A stretch of 64,000 nucleotides of DNA from Todiramphus chloris collaris (taxonomy: Eukaryota; Chordata; Aves; Coraciiformes; Alcedinidae): positions 4,062,446 to 4,126,445 of the forward strand of contig JANVCC010000077.1 of the NCBI GenBank assembly GCA_025345505.1, written 5' to 3'. A model generated the notes under the pieces. That model had not been told where the DNA came from and did no database searches. It was given only the letters and a program-made list of their open reading frames with translations. This document shows positions 49,501 to 62,411 of the stretch, piece by piece. The position numbers and the translations under genes are program-made. Position 1 is the stretch's first letter. The number at the start of each line of letters is the position of its first letter.

Positions 49501-51949
49501 GCTATATCCATTTCAGTTCCCTCCCAAATTTTTTAACTTTTCGGAAGACACCTTTTCACATTCTGCTAATTTTTTTTATATTAATGAAAGAAATGCCAGC
49601 CAGCTCTATTGCCAACTGACCCCAAGCAGTTCCTGTTTCAGCTGTGTTTAAGGTACTATGAATACTGTATCCACACACAAACCAGTTTTCAGGGCTTCTG
49701 CTTGGTAATCACATTCTGCCTTAATTTATAGGGAGCTTTTCGAGTCAGGGGCCATCAGTAGCTACGTCATCAGAATACTAACAGCGTTACCGTGCTGTTT
49801 TCTATAATCTCCCATATGAGAAAACTTTGTCTAAGTAAAATGCTTTCCTGTTCTACACTTTTGACCAACGTAATTTTCTAAACGCAAGCACTGACACTAC
49901 ATATTCACAAGACAATTTATTTAAATATGAAAAAGCTAAGCAGGTATAAACTACCAGTCAGCAACTCAGCCAGCAGGAGCATTATTATTAACCACATTAT
50001 TCTTTCAAGGAACGAACCCCCCAGCTCTGCAAAGGGTTTAGGCAGACTTAAATAGCCCCATTCAATAGATGAGGTCTCACAAATGTTTACCTCTTTTCCT
50101 GACTCAACCTTTACTCTAGGTATCCCAAAAGAATTTTTAAACTCTTTTTGCCCAGACCTGCAAACACTTTTTTGTCCAAGTAGTCTTCCTTGCATACCTG
50201 TTCTCTAGAGTTGCAATTACTTGTTGAGCAAAGATTAGCAGAATTTAACTGGCTCAGTGAATCAGTTTTCCATCACTGATGCATAGCAGCAGTTTAACAG
50301 AGAGATCAACAATGTAAGAAGGTAGCATAGAAAAAAAAAAAACAAGTAAAAAAATGTAAAGAGAATGAAAAGCACGGCATATAAATTCGGATAGAAAAGG
50401 GAAAACAAACAAATATTGGAAACAACTTGGGTCAAAGAGTCTGACTTTGAGTGATCTCACACAGATTACACATAGAAGAAAAGGCAAGACTATACTGTCA
50501 GTAAATAGCTACTTTAGCTTTCAATTAACTGCCTATTCATTGCTCATTTTCTCTGCAGCTGCAAGCCCCAAAGCCAGACTCTGCATCTGCAGTGTAATTC
50601 CTGTACTCATGGATTCCTCCTCCAGTAAGTGATGTTGCTCTGCATTTACATCCTACAGTCAGTTTATTCCCAGCTTCAGCTGAGCAGCACCCAGGAAAAC
50701 AGAAATGTAGCTCTGAGGAGTTTCTCACTGTGCTTTACCCCGACTGACTGTAACAGTGAGAAAGTGTGAACTCCTGAGCTGACTTGATAACAAGCTTAAC
50801 CTGACTTGATAACAAGCTTAACCACAGCAGAAGTACTGCCTTAAGGGTGAAAATTTAGTGGTATGTGTATTCACACATGTTCACATTCAGATCAAGGCCA
50901 CCAGATACATCCCCCATTCCCTGGTTCCCTGATCTCAAGCCCTCTCTGTTCAGACCCTTCTTTGCAGTAAGGGATCCCCCAGCTGCTCTCCTAGACTTGC
51001 AATGCATTCACCAGCCTTATTTTAAGCAGGGTGCCAAGGTGCACATGCACCTTTGTGGGAGTCCCAGAAGGCAGTGTGCACAAAAGCTAGAACAGCTAAA
51101 AACCCTACAAAACTCTTCCAATTGAGCAGCCTGTCAGCAGGAAGGAATTACAACAAGGGGAGCTGCAACACAGCTATCAACATAAGAGAACTGAGATCAG
51201 CTAACTGGTTTTGACAGACTCTCCCTGGCCTTAAACTCTGAGGAAAATCCATAAACCACACTTCCCTTACAATAATGGCTCCACATACAAAGGGAACAAT
51301 TCAGAATGAAAAAGGGATGTAGGCATCCTTACGACAGCATCACACTAGAGCAGATAAGCAAAGTATCCCAGTGACTTAGGAAGCTCCTCTTTTTAACAGT
51401 GCCCAAGTTCGATACTTGAACCCCACTGCCCATCTCAGCTCTGTCATAATTTCTAAGCAATAGGTCTGCACTATCCTGGTCTGGTTTTCACACACTTTCC
51501 AAAGCAAGCAAAGCTTTGGCAAGCTGCTGTGGGAGCTTACAGGTGAATGTGTTTGCAAGTCTCCACTCCTGCTGCTCCACACGAATCCCCTGGTTGACTT
51601 GAACTAAGTTTTACACTGCAGTAACACAGAAAAAACTCTTAAAAGCAGCCAATCAGCTAGGCAGGGAAAAGATATCCAAGAAACATTCCCAGGAGTGCCC
51701 TTTCTACAGGAAAAGCCAAACTCACCTCTTATCAAACACCTGTGAATCCTGAAGAATTAGAAAGAGAAAGAAAACCCTCATGAAGTCCTGGCCCAGTGAG
51801 AAAGTTTCAGTCAGAGCTGGCAATGAACCACAAGACAAATCCACTGGAACCCAAGCTCCATTACTTCCACTGCACACAGAACTACTTGTTTAAAGTATCT
51901 CTGACCTGAAGATCTCAGCAATTTAATTAAGTAAATGGCCCTCAGAGAC
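46576..51949. other. Unique non-coding DNA, no gene recognised
   Basis: It includes a 131-codon ATG-started frame at 47044-47439 (not recognised), short A or T runs (about 47987, 48217, 50331) and an exact 22-base tandem duplication at 50779-50822. No gene is supported. Confidence 0.62.
50779..50822. repeat. Exact 22-bp tandem duplication
   Basis: The unit runs from CTGACTTGATAAC to AAGCTTAAC. It occurs at 50779-50800 and again, identically, at 50801-50822. Perfect identity implies a recent duplication or a strand-slippage allele. Confidence 0.95.
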
Positions 51950-52066
51950 AGGTAAGTATCATGATGCTTATGTTACAGACAGCTGGCACTGAAGCACTGA
52001 GCAGTTAATTGAGTTACCCGTGACCACACAGGAGGAGTGGCACAAGAACACAGAAGTCCTGCCTCT
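51950..52066 (-). mobile_element. MIR-like ancient SINE fragment
   Basis: On the plus strand the order is 'cttatgttacagacagctgg', 'cactgaagcactgagcag', 'gagttacccgtgaccacac', 'gaggagtggcacaagaacac' and 'agaagtcctgcctctctgg'. This tracks the reverse complement of the MIR core and tRNA-like head (acagatgagg ... ctgaggcacagag ... cccaaggtcacac ... gtggcagag ... gaacccaggtc). It is highly diverged. Confidence 0.5.
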
Positions 52067-54264
52067 CTGGTCCTTTTCTCCAACTAATACGGCGTTCAAT
52101 TTGATTCACATTAGCAGGTCTTTACAGCAGTTCCACAGCACAAAAACAGATAGGCCCATCTGCACAGGAGGCCAGTTAGCACACTGGGATGAAACTGGTG
52201 AGTCTGGACTCGTCCTGAACCTCTTCCCACTTTGGCTCAACCTGAAGGCTGCCATGTCACACAGCAGGTTGGCTCAGCTGCACCTCTGCTCTGGTTTTGC
52301 ATGAAGGACCATGGCCATGTCTTGGCTAGGTTTTACAGCTAGGTACAAGAGCAGTCATAAACACTGGGTGCTCAGCAGCTCACTCCCCCCATCTGTGAAG
52401 CCCATATCTGGCAGGCTACCTTCAGCCATCCTGGTGCACAGGCTCTCAAAAGCCACCTCCAGGGCCAGCCTTTCTGACTCACTGTGCATATGGGCAGTGA
52501 GTCTTACCTTGGATGCAGTCCCAAAACTCATAACGATGGAGATCCTCCTGCAGATGTCCAGTAAAGTGGTAACAAAAGCTTGTCCATCTTTCAGTCAGCT
52601 GCCCCTGATAATTAGGACTTAATTGTAATTTCAAATAATTCCATCATGTCATGTCCATCTATTGCCAAATTGAGTTTTTCTTTTGAGTTTCCAGCCCCAT
52701 GATTTTCTTGAAGCTCCAAAGCACTCAAAGATGAGATTTACCTGAAGATTGAGCATTGCTTCCCAGCTGGCTAGGGGCATGTGGATAGCACCTTCGAGAC
52801 CAAAAATGGAAATATAAGAGAATGAAAAAACCAAAACAGATCCTCCCATTCCTAACTTTACATTTCCCCGTGCTTTAAAAGATGTTAAATGTTGTCACAA
52901 TCTGCCTCTCCTAGCAGCTGGAAAGCTGGATTGTGCATAACTAAAACAAGACATCAGATGTGTCTTGCATGGAATAATTTCAGCCCCCATGAGAAATCAG
53001 AACAATATGAGGGCACCCCCAGCTATGAAATCTATTGTTCGTTAAAATAGTACTGCTGGCAACATCACTATAGTTAAATAATAGTTTTAGCAAAGAAAAC
53101 AGCATGATATACAAATAGCAAAGGGAAGAAATCAAAGGAATGAAAGAGTCTGTGTATTGAGTAAATATGGCTGTGTGACAAATTATAAAGAAATAGATCA
53201 GAAAACATAAGTGAAAAAATACATTTTGATTCTATTAAATTGCATAAATTTGTCACTGAAAGTGGAGTCATCTATAGCTGGACTAGGCAAACTATGGGAT
53301 GACTGACAGTAGAGAACAGGGTCTTGCTGAGCTATTTAAATACTTGTGCTCTACAACGCTATAAAGTTTCTGCAGCCCACCAGAGAAATTAACTGCTGGG
53401 TTCCAACCCTACATGCAGATCTGGAGCTAAAGACATGTCCATTCACCCAAAGGCAAAGCACACTGCATCAGCTTCATTTTCTGGTCCCATACAGTATGTG
53501 GGGCTCTTCTGATTGGAACAGCCCATTGCTAATGTTGTATCAGGGCAACTGGAGCATACCAGTGTTTAAAACAAAAGAAAAAACAACAACAAAAAAGCTT
53601 TTTATGAAAGCATAAAAAAAAGTTACTCAGTAATACAACCTGAGTTGGATAAACCCTAGTTAACACAACCATGGAGCTTTAATAACACTACTGAAGAGAA
53701 ATTTCTTTGGTCTAATTCACTGGTTCAATTAAGTATATAGAATGATGGTTTATTTGCAGGTAATCCTCACCTTGCTCAGTCATGCAGAAGTTAAGGGGAA
53801 GACTTTAAGTTAAAGATAGAATTTTACAGCAACTTTGAGAAAAGGAAGCAAGCACATGCACTGTCACTTTCGAGCACTGCCTGTAACAAGTGGATGTAAA
53901 GGAGAAATTCTATGTTGAAGCAAATACACAATCACATTGAGTAGCTGCTGTTTAAGACTCAGAGACATCTCCTGGATTATCAAACATGTTCTTAAAGACA
54001 TCTTGTTTCAGAGGAGAAAAGGAGTGAATGGTAAAACTCCCTAGACTGGAACTGACTTCGAGCAGAGAATATTTCTCTCAGGGTTGTTAAGAGGGGTCTT
54101 TTGTTTTTTATTAAACTGTGCTTGTGCTTCAAACAACAGCAAGTTACTAAGTGCTCAAAGAAACTAATCTTCTGGTTTGGGACGCCTGAAGGTAACTTCA
54201 TCTTCTGGACACTATGCTGGGTTTATGATATTCTTCTTGTAACAAGAGCCCAAATTCTCAGAAG
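52067..54264. other. Unique non-coding DNA, no gene recognised
   Basis: Unique sequence. There is an A/C-rich run at 53567-53597. A 103-codon frame near 52311-52622 has no recognisable features. Confidence 0.6.
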
Positions 54265-54895
54265 AGGCTGAATTGTGGCTGGTTGGGAAGCAGCTCACCG
54301 AGGAAGCCCAGGGGTCCTTGCAGATAGCAAGCAGAACACAAAACAAGCCTGGTGCCCTGGCAGCTTCCCAGGGTGTAGGAACAGGAAGCCAGCCAGCAAT
54401 CAAGGGATGTGATTATTCCCTCTGTTCAGCACTTCTTCAATATTGTGTACAGTTTTGGTACCCCCAGTGAAGGGAAGCCTTGAATAAAGTGGAACAAGAT
54501 CAAGGCAGAGCTGCCTGGACACTGGGGCTGAAGCACTTCTGCAGAAAGGCTAGAGGTGCAGGGCTTGCTCATCCTGGAGAGCAGATGGCTTTGGGGGGCT
54601 CAAGAATCAGCCCCAGAGCCAACAGGGAGCTCTGCAAGAAAAGGAGTCAGGCTCATCACAGCGGGGCATGGTAGAAGGAGGAGAGAACAGGCGTGAATTG
54701 AAACATGAGAGGTTCAGCCTGAACACAAAGAAAAAGCCTTTCCCCCTGTGAGGACAGTCAGACAGTGGCACAGATCGACCACATGTTATTCAGTCTCCAC
54801 CTGGGGAGGTTTGCAAGATCCAACTGTCTGGACCTTGAACCGTGCCTGCTTTGAGCAGAAGATTAGACTAGAGATATCCTGAGGTCATCTGGACT
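54265..54895 (+). mobile_element. Old CR1 LINE fragment, ORF2 C-terminal region to near 3' end
   Basis: A forward, strongly diverged CR1 of about 630 bases. Recognisable landmarks in order are 'gcccaggggtccttgcag', 'ggtgccctggcagc', 'gggatgtgattattccctct' and 'tattgtgtacagttttgg' (translating to LQYCVQFWYP, the CR1 LEYCVQFWAP landmark). Then come 'gtgaattgaaacatgagagg', 'cagcctgaacacaaagaaaa' and 'ctgaggtcatctgg' near the 3' end. Stops and shifts are frequent. The divergence suggests an older insertion than those at 21000 and 46206. Confidence 0.85.
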
Positions 54896-57107
54896 ATCAA
54901 CACCTGCATACCAGTAACTACAGACACATCATGATCATAGCTTGTGTTTTATTTCAAAATGGCACCAACAGTATCCGAAGTGGCCGAGCAGTGCAAAGGA
55001 AATAAAATGACATTCATTTAAGACCACACTCGTCTTTCTCTGGAGTGAAGCACGGGAAAACCCAGCCATTCTTTCCCCAAGATGCTCTGAATCATCTGAT
55101 CCTACTGGTAATTAAAGAATAGTAAATAATCACAAGTTAAACTTTTTCCTTAAGTAACCTCTGAGCAGTCATTCTTCATCTGAGTCTTCTCCCTGTCATA
55201 AGCCCTATTTACCCCCTTCCAGTATCACCCAAGTAGCCTGCTGCAAGTCCAACTGCCATTGTCACATAGATGACTTAACACCAGAGAAAACATGCAATCC
55301 ACATCTTATTCCTTGCCTTTTATTTCTCCTCCACTGCAAGTCTCTGCTTTCTTCATTTCTGCCTCTCAGTCCTTCACTGAATGTGGGGGAAAAAATAAGC
55401 CACCAGGATGCAATTCATGTTGGTCATGGAAAACTGACCTTCCACAAAGAGCTTGTCTGCTGTGTATCTGGGAGGCTGACGCTTCTTTCTGCCTATTTCA
55501 TTTTGAAGAGTCGGGGTCTATCAAAGTTTTACTAACATATTTATGTACCAGGTGGGTTATCCCAACTGCCTCCAATAAATCTCAATATTTTTCCTCCACC
55601 AGTCTTGATAGCACTGAGTGATTGATGCTTCAAAACTTGGTATAAACATGGAGATAAACATCTGCCATTCCTTTCTTTCCTTGTCTTTACAACACCAGCA
55701 TTTTAGAAGTGACAACCCATTGTTTCACTTTCTAGCACAGCTGTTCTAAAGATGCCTGAACAACAGAGGCTATACAGAAACATTAATCTTTACTTCTTGG
55801 GAGAAATAATGGTTTTACAGAACGCATCCCCCACCGCAGCCCCCCTTCTTTAAGAGAAAGTGCACAGATAGCACTCTCAAAACTGGGATGATAGATGCCT
55901 AACAGCAGCATCTAAAGAAGCGGTACCCAACTTCTGTCTTCTGGACATTGGTACACCAGACTAAGTTCATGTGAGGCAGTTGAGCCTTTCTTTGGGGGGA
56001 GGAAAAGATTCAGCCAGAGTGATATACATGCTGTATTTTTACCTGCTGATCAGTAAGGTACGCAGAGCGCTGACCCGGAGACTCCAAAAGAAACAAAACC
56101 AACCCATGGAAAGCTCCTGCCTCAGATAAGTGACAATACACAGACACCAAAGGAGCAACTTGCTAGAGGTTGTACAGCAGAGATAGCAAGCTATGAACCA
56201 AAGCAGGTGCCCGAAATTCCAATCTTGGTTTCTATGCAAGAAATATCCATTCCCCCACCCAGCATATGGGCATCTGAAACACATGATCATTTGGTCTGCT
56301 GGAATGGAAATCACCTGGGAGAGAAGAAAAAAACCAAACAAACAAAAAGCACTAAACTAAAGGATGTAATAAGCTACTGTTTCAAATCTGAACACTTGTG
56401 TAGATTTTTCCCTGCTACTGAGGTTCACTTCAATAGTTTGAGACACTGTCCAACCATGGGCAGGACTAAACATCCATCCTCACTTTCCCAACACTGCAAC
56501 CCTCACTTAGGAAAAGCTGCAAGTGATACACACAGTCCTTAAATGTCCTTTCTCAGTTGACTTTCTTTGGTCCACAACACAGGACAAAAGTCACCCATAT
56601 ACTGAAGCGAACTCAAAGCATAAGAGAATGCACAGCAAGCAGAAAGGACTAATTCATGAGAAAAGACCAAAAAAAGATAAATATATTCTGCAAGAGCCAG
56701 ATGCTGCCCTGCTTTCCACAGGAATCAAAAACCTGAAGCCCAGTGAGGAATTCCAGTGCTGGCTGCAGAACAAACCCAAGTTAAAATATATCGCAGCTTG
56801 AGAAATTAATTTGTTTGAACCCAAATAGGAACTCGATGTTACAACAGGAAATTGAACCAAAGCATCCCAAGTTCCAACCCTGGGAGGAATAAATCATTGA
56901 TTAATCACCCAACTCAAAGGACAAAAAAAAGTGGAAATTAAGTGAAGTATCAATATCACTTTTCCTTCTGATAGTCCCCTCTGTTACTAGTAATGAGAGT
57001 TGGTCAGAAACCCTATGTCTTTACTCAGGAAAATAATCCTCCTTTTAAAATGTTTAGTGAAATTTCCTGATGGATTTCTAGACTGAAATTTCCTTTGACT
57101 TTGTTTG

Positions 57108-57151
57108 AAAAAAAACAAACAAAAAACCAAACAAAAAAACCCCACAAAACA
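57108..57151 (+). repeat. A/C-rich low-complexity run
   Basis: Poly-A units broken by C and CCCC, with the same style and orientation as the tracts at 16838 and 34405. Confidence 0.88.
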
Positions 57152-58429
57152 TTTAGAGTATAGGTGTAGAACACAGAAAAGAAAGGGGAATAAGGACTAC
57201 TCCTGCATTTTCTATATCTTAAATTTATTTACAAAAGAAAAACTGGAAAAAGGTAGGGGCAAAAATCCAGAAAGAATAACATTGTTAGAATGATACTGCT
57301 TTTTAAATGAAACCAGAAAGAAGAATTCTAGCCAAAATAAAATGAGGGCAATAAAGTCTTGAGCTGTTTTCTTCATTTCATGACTAAAACATACAATGTT
57401 GTCAAAACAAACATGATTTTGCAATAAATGTTATTTTCACTTTCAGAAAGTATTAGCATTGAAAATATCAAATATTGAAAGAAAAAATTGTCATAATTTT
57501 TTAAATCTCTTGAAATAATTAAAGCAGTAATTAATCAGTTCTACATGGTTTAAAGGAAAGCAGATGTCCAGTATGCCACATTAGTTTATCCTACTGGAGA
57601 ATGAAATATGAAGCCAATAAGAATGGCTAAATACCTTTTTCCTCAGTGCCAAGTTAAATAATCTGAGGAGACTAAGGGGTGTATTGAAGTACACAGGAGG
57701 CTAAGCATGGAAGTAGATTCACTTCACCTGACTGGCAGTCTGGCCCAAGGCAGAGGTGCATCAGGACAGCAGGGGATGGTGTTGCATCGTGATGAGATTC
57801 AGCTCTGCTTTTCCTCTGCAATTTTAGGGATACAAAACCACTCACTATTTATTGTAAATTGTTAGAGCAATCACCAGGAAAACGTCCCAGGCTTGGGACA
57901 GAGCATCAGCTCCTCTCCCACCCTAGCAGAGACAGATGACTGCTGGGAAGAAGCCAGCACAAGGCAGTGTTACCCAGCTTCTCACTACTCAGCATCGTCT
58001 GTAATAAAATAAAACCAAGCATTACAGAAACTCCAAAGAAACTTGCTTTAAAAACATCACATAAAAGATTCTCATCCTCAAGTGTTTATTTAGTTGTTTT
58101 TCAGTTTTGCTCAGCTCCTACCACAGACTCTAGAGCAACAGGGAGGAAAGCACTTAAACTGTCAACTCTGATGTGCCACGCTTAAACCTATGAGAGCCAC
58201 AGGGGTGCACAGCTTGCTGACAGCCTCAACACAAACAAACAGGGCACCTGGGTTACCGGGTTTAAGGCACTTGTGGCTTAGAGGTCATTTCAGCAAGACC
58301 CAATGGGTTTGCTTTGGCATCTGAATAGAAGTTTGCCAGGTGCATCCTCTTCCAGAGTGATCATCCACAGCACTAGCAGAAAGTTAAACGCTTCACTGTT
58401 CCAGCTCAGCACAAGACTTTAATCTATTA

Positions 58430-58610
58430 GTGGAAAATGAGATGCCTCCATCCATATTATAAGAGCACACAAACTCCCCTGCCTATAAAGCCCTTTCATT
58501 TTATGATCAGTACAATAGTGCTGCGATAGAGCAGGCTATAATATTTTATTAAACTTGTCCACCTGGGAATCTATACAAATCACTGTAATTTTGTTTCACT
58601 AATGTTTGTT
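58430..58610. promoter_or_regulatory. Candidate conserved non-coding element
   Basis: Complex unique sequence with 'gcctataaagccctttcatt', 'ttttatgatcagtacaatag', 'ggctataatattttattaaa' and 'caaatcactgtaattttg'. It is outside repeats and has AT-rich homeodomain-like cores. Function is inferred only. Confidence 0.2.
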
Positions 58611-58668
58611 ATTAATCTTCCTTTCTCAATAAAATGGGAGCAAAATATTGAAGAAGTCCCTCTCACTG

Positions 58669-58715
58669 AAGTTATTATTTTTATTTTTCTCTCTCTCTCC
58701 TTTTTTTTTTTTATT
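58669..58715. repeat. Pyrimidine-rich run, (CT)n and poly-T
   Basis: TTATT units, a short CTCTCTCT run and a T run follow one another. This is simple sequence. Confidence 0.85.
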
Positions 58716-61700
58716 TAAGATTTTTCACCCTTCTCTCTCCCCCTCTTGTCTGGGCTTCTGTCCAAAGTCACAATGAGTTGAGAATAGGATGTTCAGAAAG
58801 TATTTTATAATTCTTTAATCACGACACTTTGACACACTTTAGTCATTTGGGCTGAAGCATTTTGATATAAGCCAATCCCATGATCAGGTCAGCAAGGCAA
58901 TTAATCACCTCTGCATTTACACTCTCAGCAAAACAATGCAAAAACAAAAGAATGGATACAGAAAAGGGGAGGAGGGTCACCGTAACCTCACTCTGATGGG
59001 CAAATAATTGGCTTGGCTTTGCTTTTGCAGTGCCAGCAGAAAGGTGCACAGCTCACATTTAGCAATATACTTTCACAGCCAGCCTCTGGGAACACAGAGC
59101 AGTATGTGGGTGGCTCAGTGTCCACTAGCAGTTTGGCAGCACACTGCTGCCCTTTTCTGCACTTAGCTCTTCTTGCATTGATAGCAGCTTTGTATCCTAA
59201 AACAGGGAGTTTGATATCTCAGCTTTTAAATACTATGCAATGCCTAAGGCTTGATAACTATAGTTTTATGCTACTGTTTCAACAAACTCAATGAGAGAGG
59301 TAAGAGTAGAGATGGGTATACGCTGGTTTTCCACAGAATGGCTGTATTTCCCAGTGTTTACTACTCTACACATGTTTCTCTTTCACTTACATCGGAAAAA
59401 AAATCATCAGTGCTTTGGTTTTAAGATTCTTACTGTGACCCTGTAACTATCCTGTTGCTCTATTTTTCTATGAGCTCAGAAAGGGTACATGGAAACTTGA
59501 AATCTGGCAGCATCATTGTTCCTTTTCCTGATCAGCACTATCAGAAGCAGAAAAAACTCACAAACACAAAGCTGATGGTGAGACAGGTATCTACCCAGTA
59601 GAAGTTACAACTAAGCAGGGTGTGAGCAAGTCCAGGGGTGATTATTCCCCCGAGGTTCATGGCAACTTGCACATACTCAGTGCTTCTGGTTGTGTAACCT
59701 ACACTAGACATTGAAATGAAAGCAGCATGGGGTATGAAGTTTGGGGGTCACTTCTCATGATGCCTCTCTTTCACAAGGCGACATGTTTCCTTGGCCAAAC
59801 AATTGCAGAAAAGCACTTTTCCCCAAAACATTATCCTTCTCCTTTCCCCACAAAACACACTCATGCCGACTTACAGGAATCCAGAAAATTTCCCTTGAGA
59901 AATCTTCCAGCAGCCAAGTACTTATGAGGTAGCTTCTGATTTCAGGACACCTGCTCTGACATCCAGTGGCCTGGATATTTGCACATAACATCCTCTACAG
60001 ACAGCTGTGCAAGCTCAAAAATATGAAGACTTGGGGAAAACTCAGAAATAACTTTTCCTCACTCCATACAGCCATTCAGAAAGTTTACTGAGCAATGCCA
60101 AACCCTTTCACTGCATTCTTCTCTCCCAGCCCCACGATCAAAGAGCCAAGAAACAAGCTCTTCCCAGTGCCATCATGGCCCTGGTACTGCCAGTAGTAAG
60201 TTCAGTCAGTAAAGAATTACTTGTACAGAGCCAAGATCAATACAGCTGTAGTGCGGCAGAGGCAGCTCAGGCAGACTCACAGGGGGCATAACTGGGAGTG
60301 ATGGGCTGAAATTAAGCAGAAGGAAAATTTTGGCTGAATCGCAAGAGAAATTTGCTTTGCTAATGGGTCAATCAATTAGACCCAGCACACACCTCTCAAG
60401 GGAAGCATGCAGGGAAACCTGTCACTAGGCTCACTTAAAAGTGGAGTGAAGGAGCTCTAGAGGTTGTCACTGCATAAGCAGTTCTGCAGTTTGCATTTCA
60501 GGAGCCCTGCAGATCCCTCTAGCCGTGGGATCAAACCCAAAGCTCTCCAGCTTACACTACTGACAGGTCTTAACCCTTTTGTGCCTATAACAAGTCCACA
60601 TGCCCCAAGGTAATGCATCTCTAATCTCCCTCCTCCCATACTTAATCCTCCCATACTTTCAGAATGGTATTCATCTAGCTAACAGTCATTGACTTTTAGG
60701 ATGTTAATTATCTGAAACCCAGCTATCTTATTACCTATCACTGATAGAACAAGCTACTGAAATAGGAATTTATGACCAAAAGTATAGGGGTCTCTCCAAT
60801 AACCATGCAGAGAGTCTGAAATAATCTCCTGATTTTTAAGAAGTTAAACTTTTACTGATTGAGTTACCTGTGAGACCTTAGTTTCTTAAAATGCTAATTC
60901 AGTTAGCTGCAAACATGTGAATCACGTGGACACGCCATAAAAGACCTTTGCCTATTTACCAAGGAAAAGAGACGACAGGATAGGACTTTTCTTTGAAAAT
61001 ACAAGGCAGTGCAAATACCACAGAGTGAAAATTAAAAGATTGTGTTGTCAGAACAGCAAATGGATAAACAAGATCTAAATATAATTATGCTGGGCATTAA
61101 GGAAAGATTTTTCAATTGACAGATCAGAAAGATTTAAGTGTTTGTCTCTGACAAATACTATAGGGCAAGCCATTTAAAAACAGTAGCAAAACTGATCTTG
61201 GTCCACCAGTGCAGGAGCTATGCATTTCCCACACCAGAACAGATCAGACCCTGTTGACTTAAGAAACCGTTATAGCTGCTGTGTTCTTGCAGTATCATTC
61301 CTTATCAGTAGTGGGATTTGAACCTTAGCCTCCTGGCGTGGCGCTCTCCGCAAGAAATTACTTGTTACAGAAGGAGGAGTGCAGGGAAAACAAAAGCGCG
61401 TGTGATGTACATCTCCACGAAGAGCACAAAAATGCAATGGGTGAGAGTACCCGAGAAACAGGGAGAAGCCCCTAAAGTAGCAGGAGAGGAGACAATTTCA
61501 CACTAGGTATCTCAACAGGCAAGCTTCCTGAAACATGCTAGTGAGGCTACTAACCCCATCAGGAGTCCCACTGATCAAACCATGCTTGTCCTGAAATGAC
61601 TTTGGATCATGACTACTCTCAACCCCCAAGATGTGAAGACTGACTTCTTCTGCTAACAATGATAACTCCTCTGCTTTTTTTCTTCAAGAGAGAATTTTCT

Positions 61701-62403
61701 TTGCCTTAAAAAGATCAAGAATGTCAAATATCCCAGTCTTTACCCAAATTTCTCAGACACACTAGTCTAGATTGACTCAAGGCGCTCGATGTGCCTATCT
61801 CCTTGGCTGCAAATTGTTTCTTGGCTGTTGCCCTTGTCCTATTGATGTGACAGAACCCGCCATGGCCAAAGTACCATTCTGACATTTGAATCTTTGTCTG
61901 CTTGCCCCCTTTTAAATGGTTCACTGGATTTCTTGAAGGTGCCTTTTGAAACAAAGCACAATCCCGCAAGCACAGACTCCAGGCTGGTGTAAGTTAAAAA
62001 CCAAGCAGGTTGTCTAGGCACGTTTTCACTTTAAGCTATAGCTAGAAATCAAGAAAGCAAGTGGGGGAAAAAAAAAATTATTCACAAGATTTTGCATATT
62101 CAAATCAGTGAAGAAGCCAATACCTACGTTTCCCCAATAGATGGTGCTGATAATTTCTTTCTTAGATATTCATAAATAAAAAAGGTGGGTTTCTTTTGTG
62201 GCAATGCTGCAGTGAGAGCTGTGCAAAGGGGCAGAGAAAGCAAAGAGCAGAGTCCCAGCAGGAGCCCTGGGGATTCCCATAATAAAGGTGTGGAATGAGA
62301 ATTCTGGCTCACCCCAGCAATATTGCTAGTGCCTTCTAATTTCTTTTCATTAAGTGTTAAGCTCCTCAAACCTTTCCCTAGTGTTTGCAGCACCCTTTTC
62401 CTT

Positions 62404-62411
62404 ATGCAAAT
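62404..62411 (+). promoter_or_regulatory. Octamer ATGCAAAT (POU/OCT consensus)
   Basis: An exact ATGCAAAT octamer. A single match is expected about twice in 64 kb when both strands are counted, so its value depends on conservation of the surrounding sequence. Confidence 0.2.

Noticed and set aside
52476-52503. 9-bp inverted repeat GACTCACTG / CAGTGAGTC with a 10-base loop
   Set aside because: Several such pairs are expected by chance in a window of this size.
60631-60660. Two imperfect 15-base tandem units (TCCTCCCATACTT)
   Set aside because: Short slippage product in a pyrimidine-rich stretch; no further interest.
61305-61370. tRNA/MIR-head-like phrase 'gtgggatttgaacc'
   Set aside because: A single short match with no core or cloverleaf around it.
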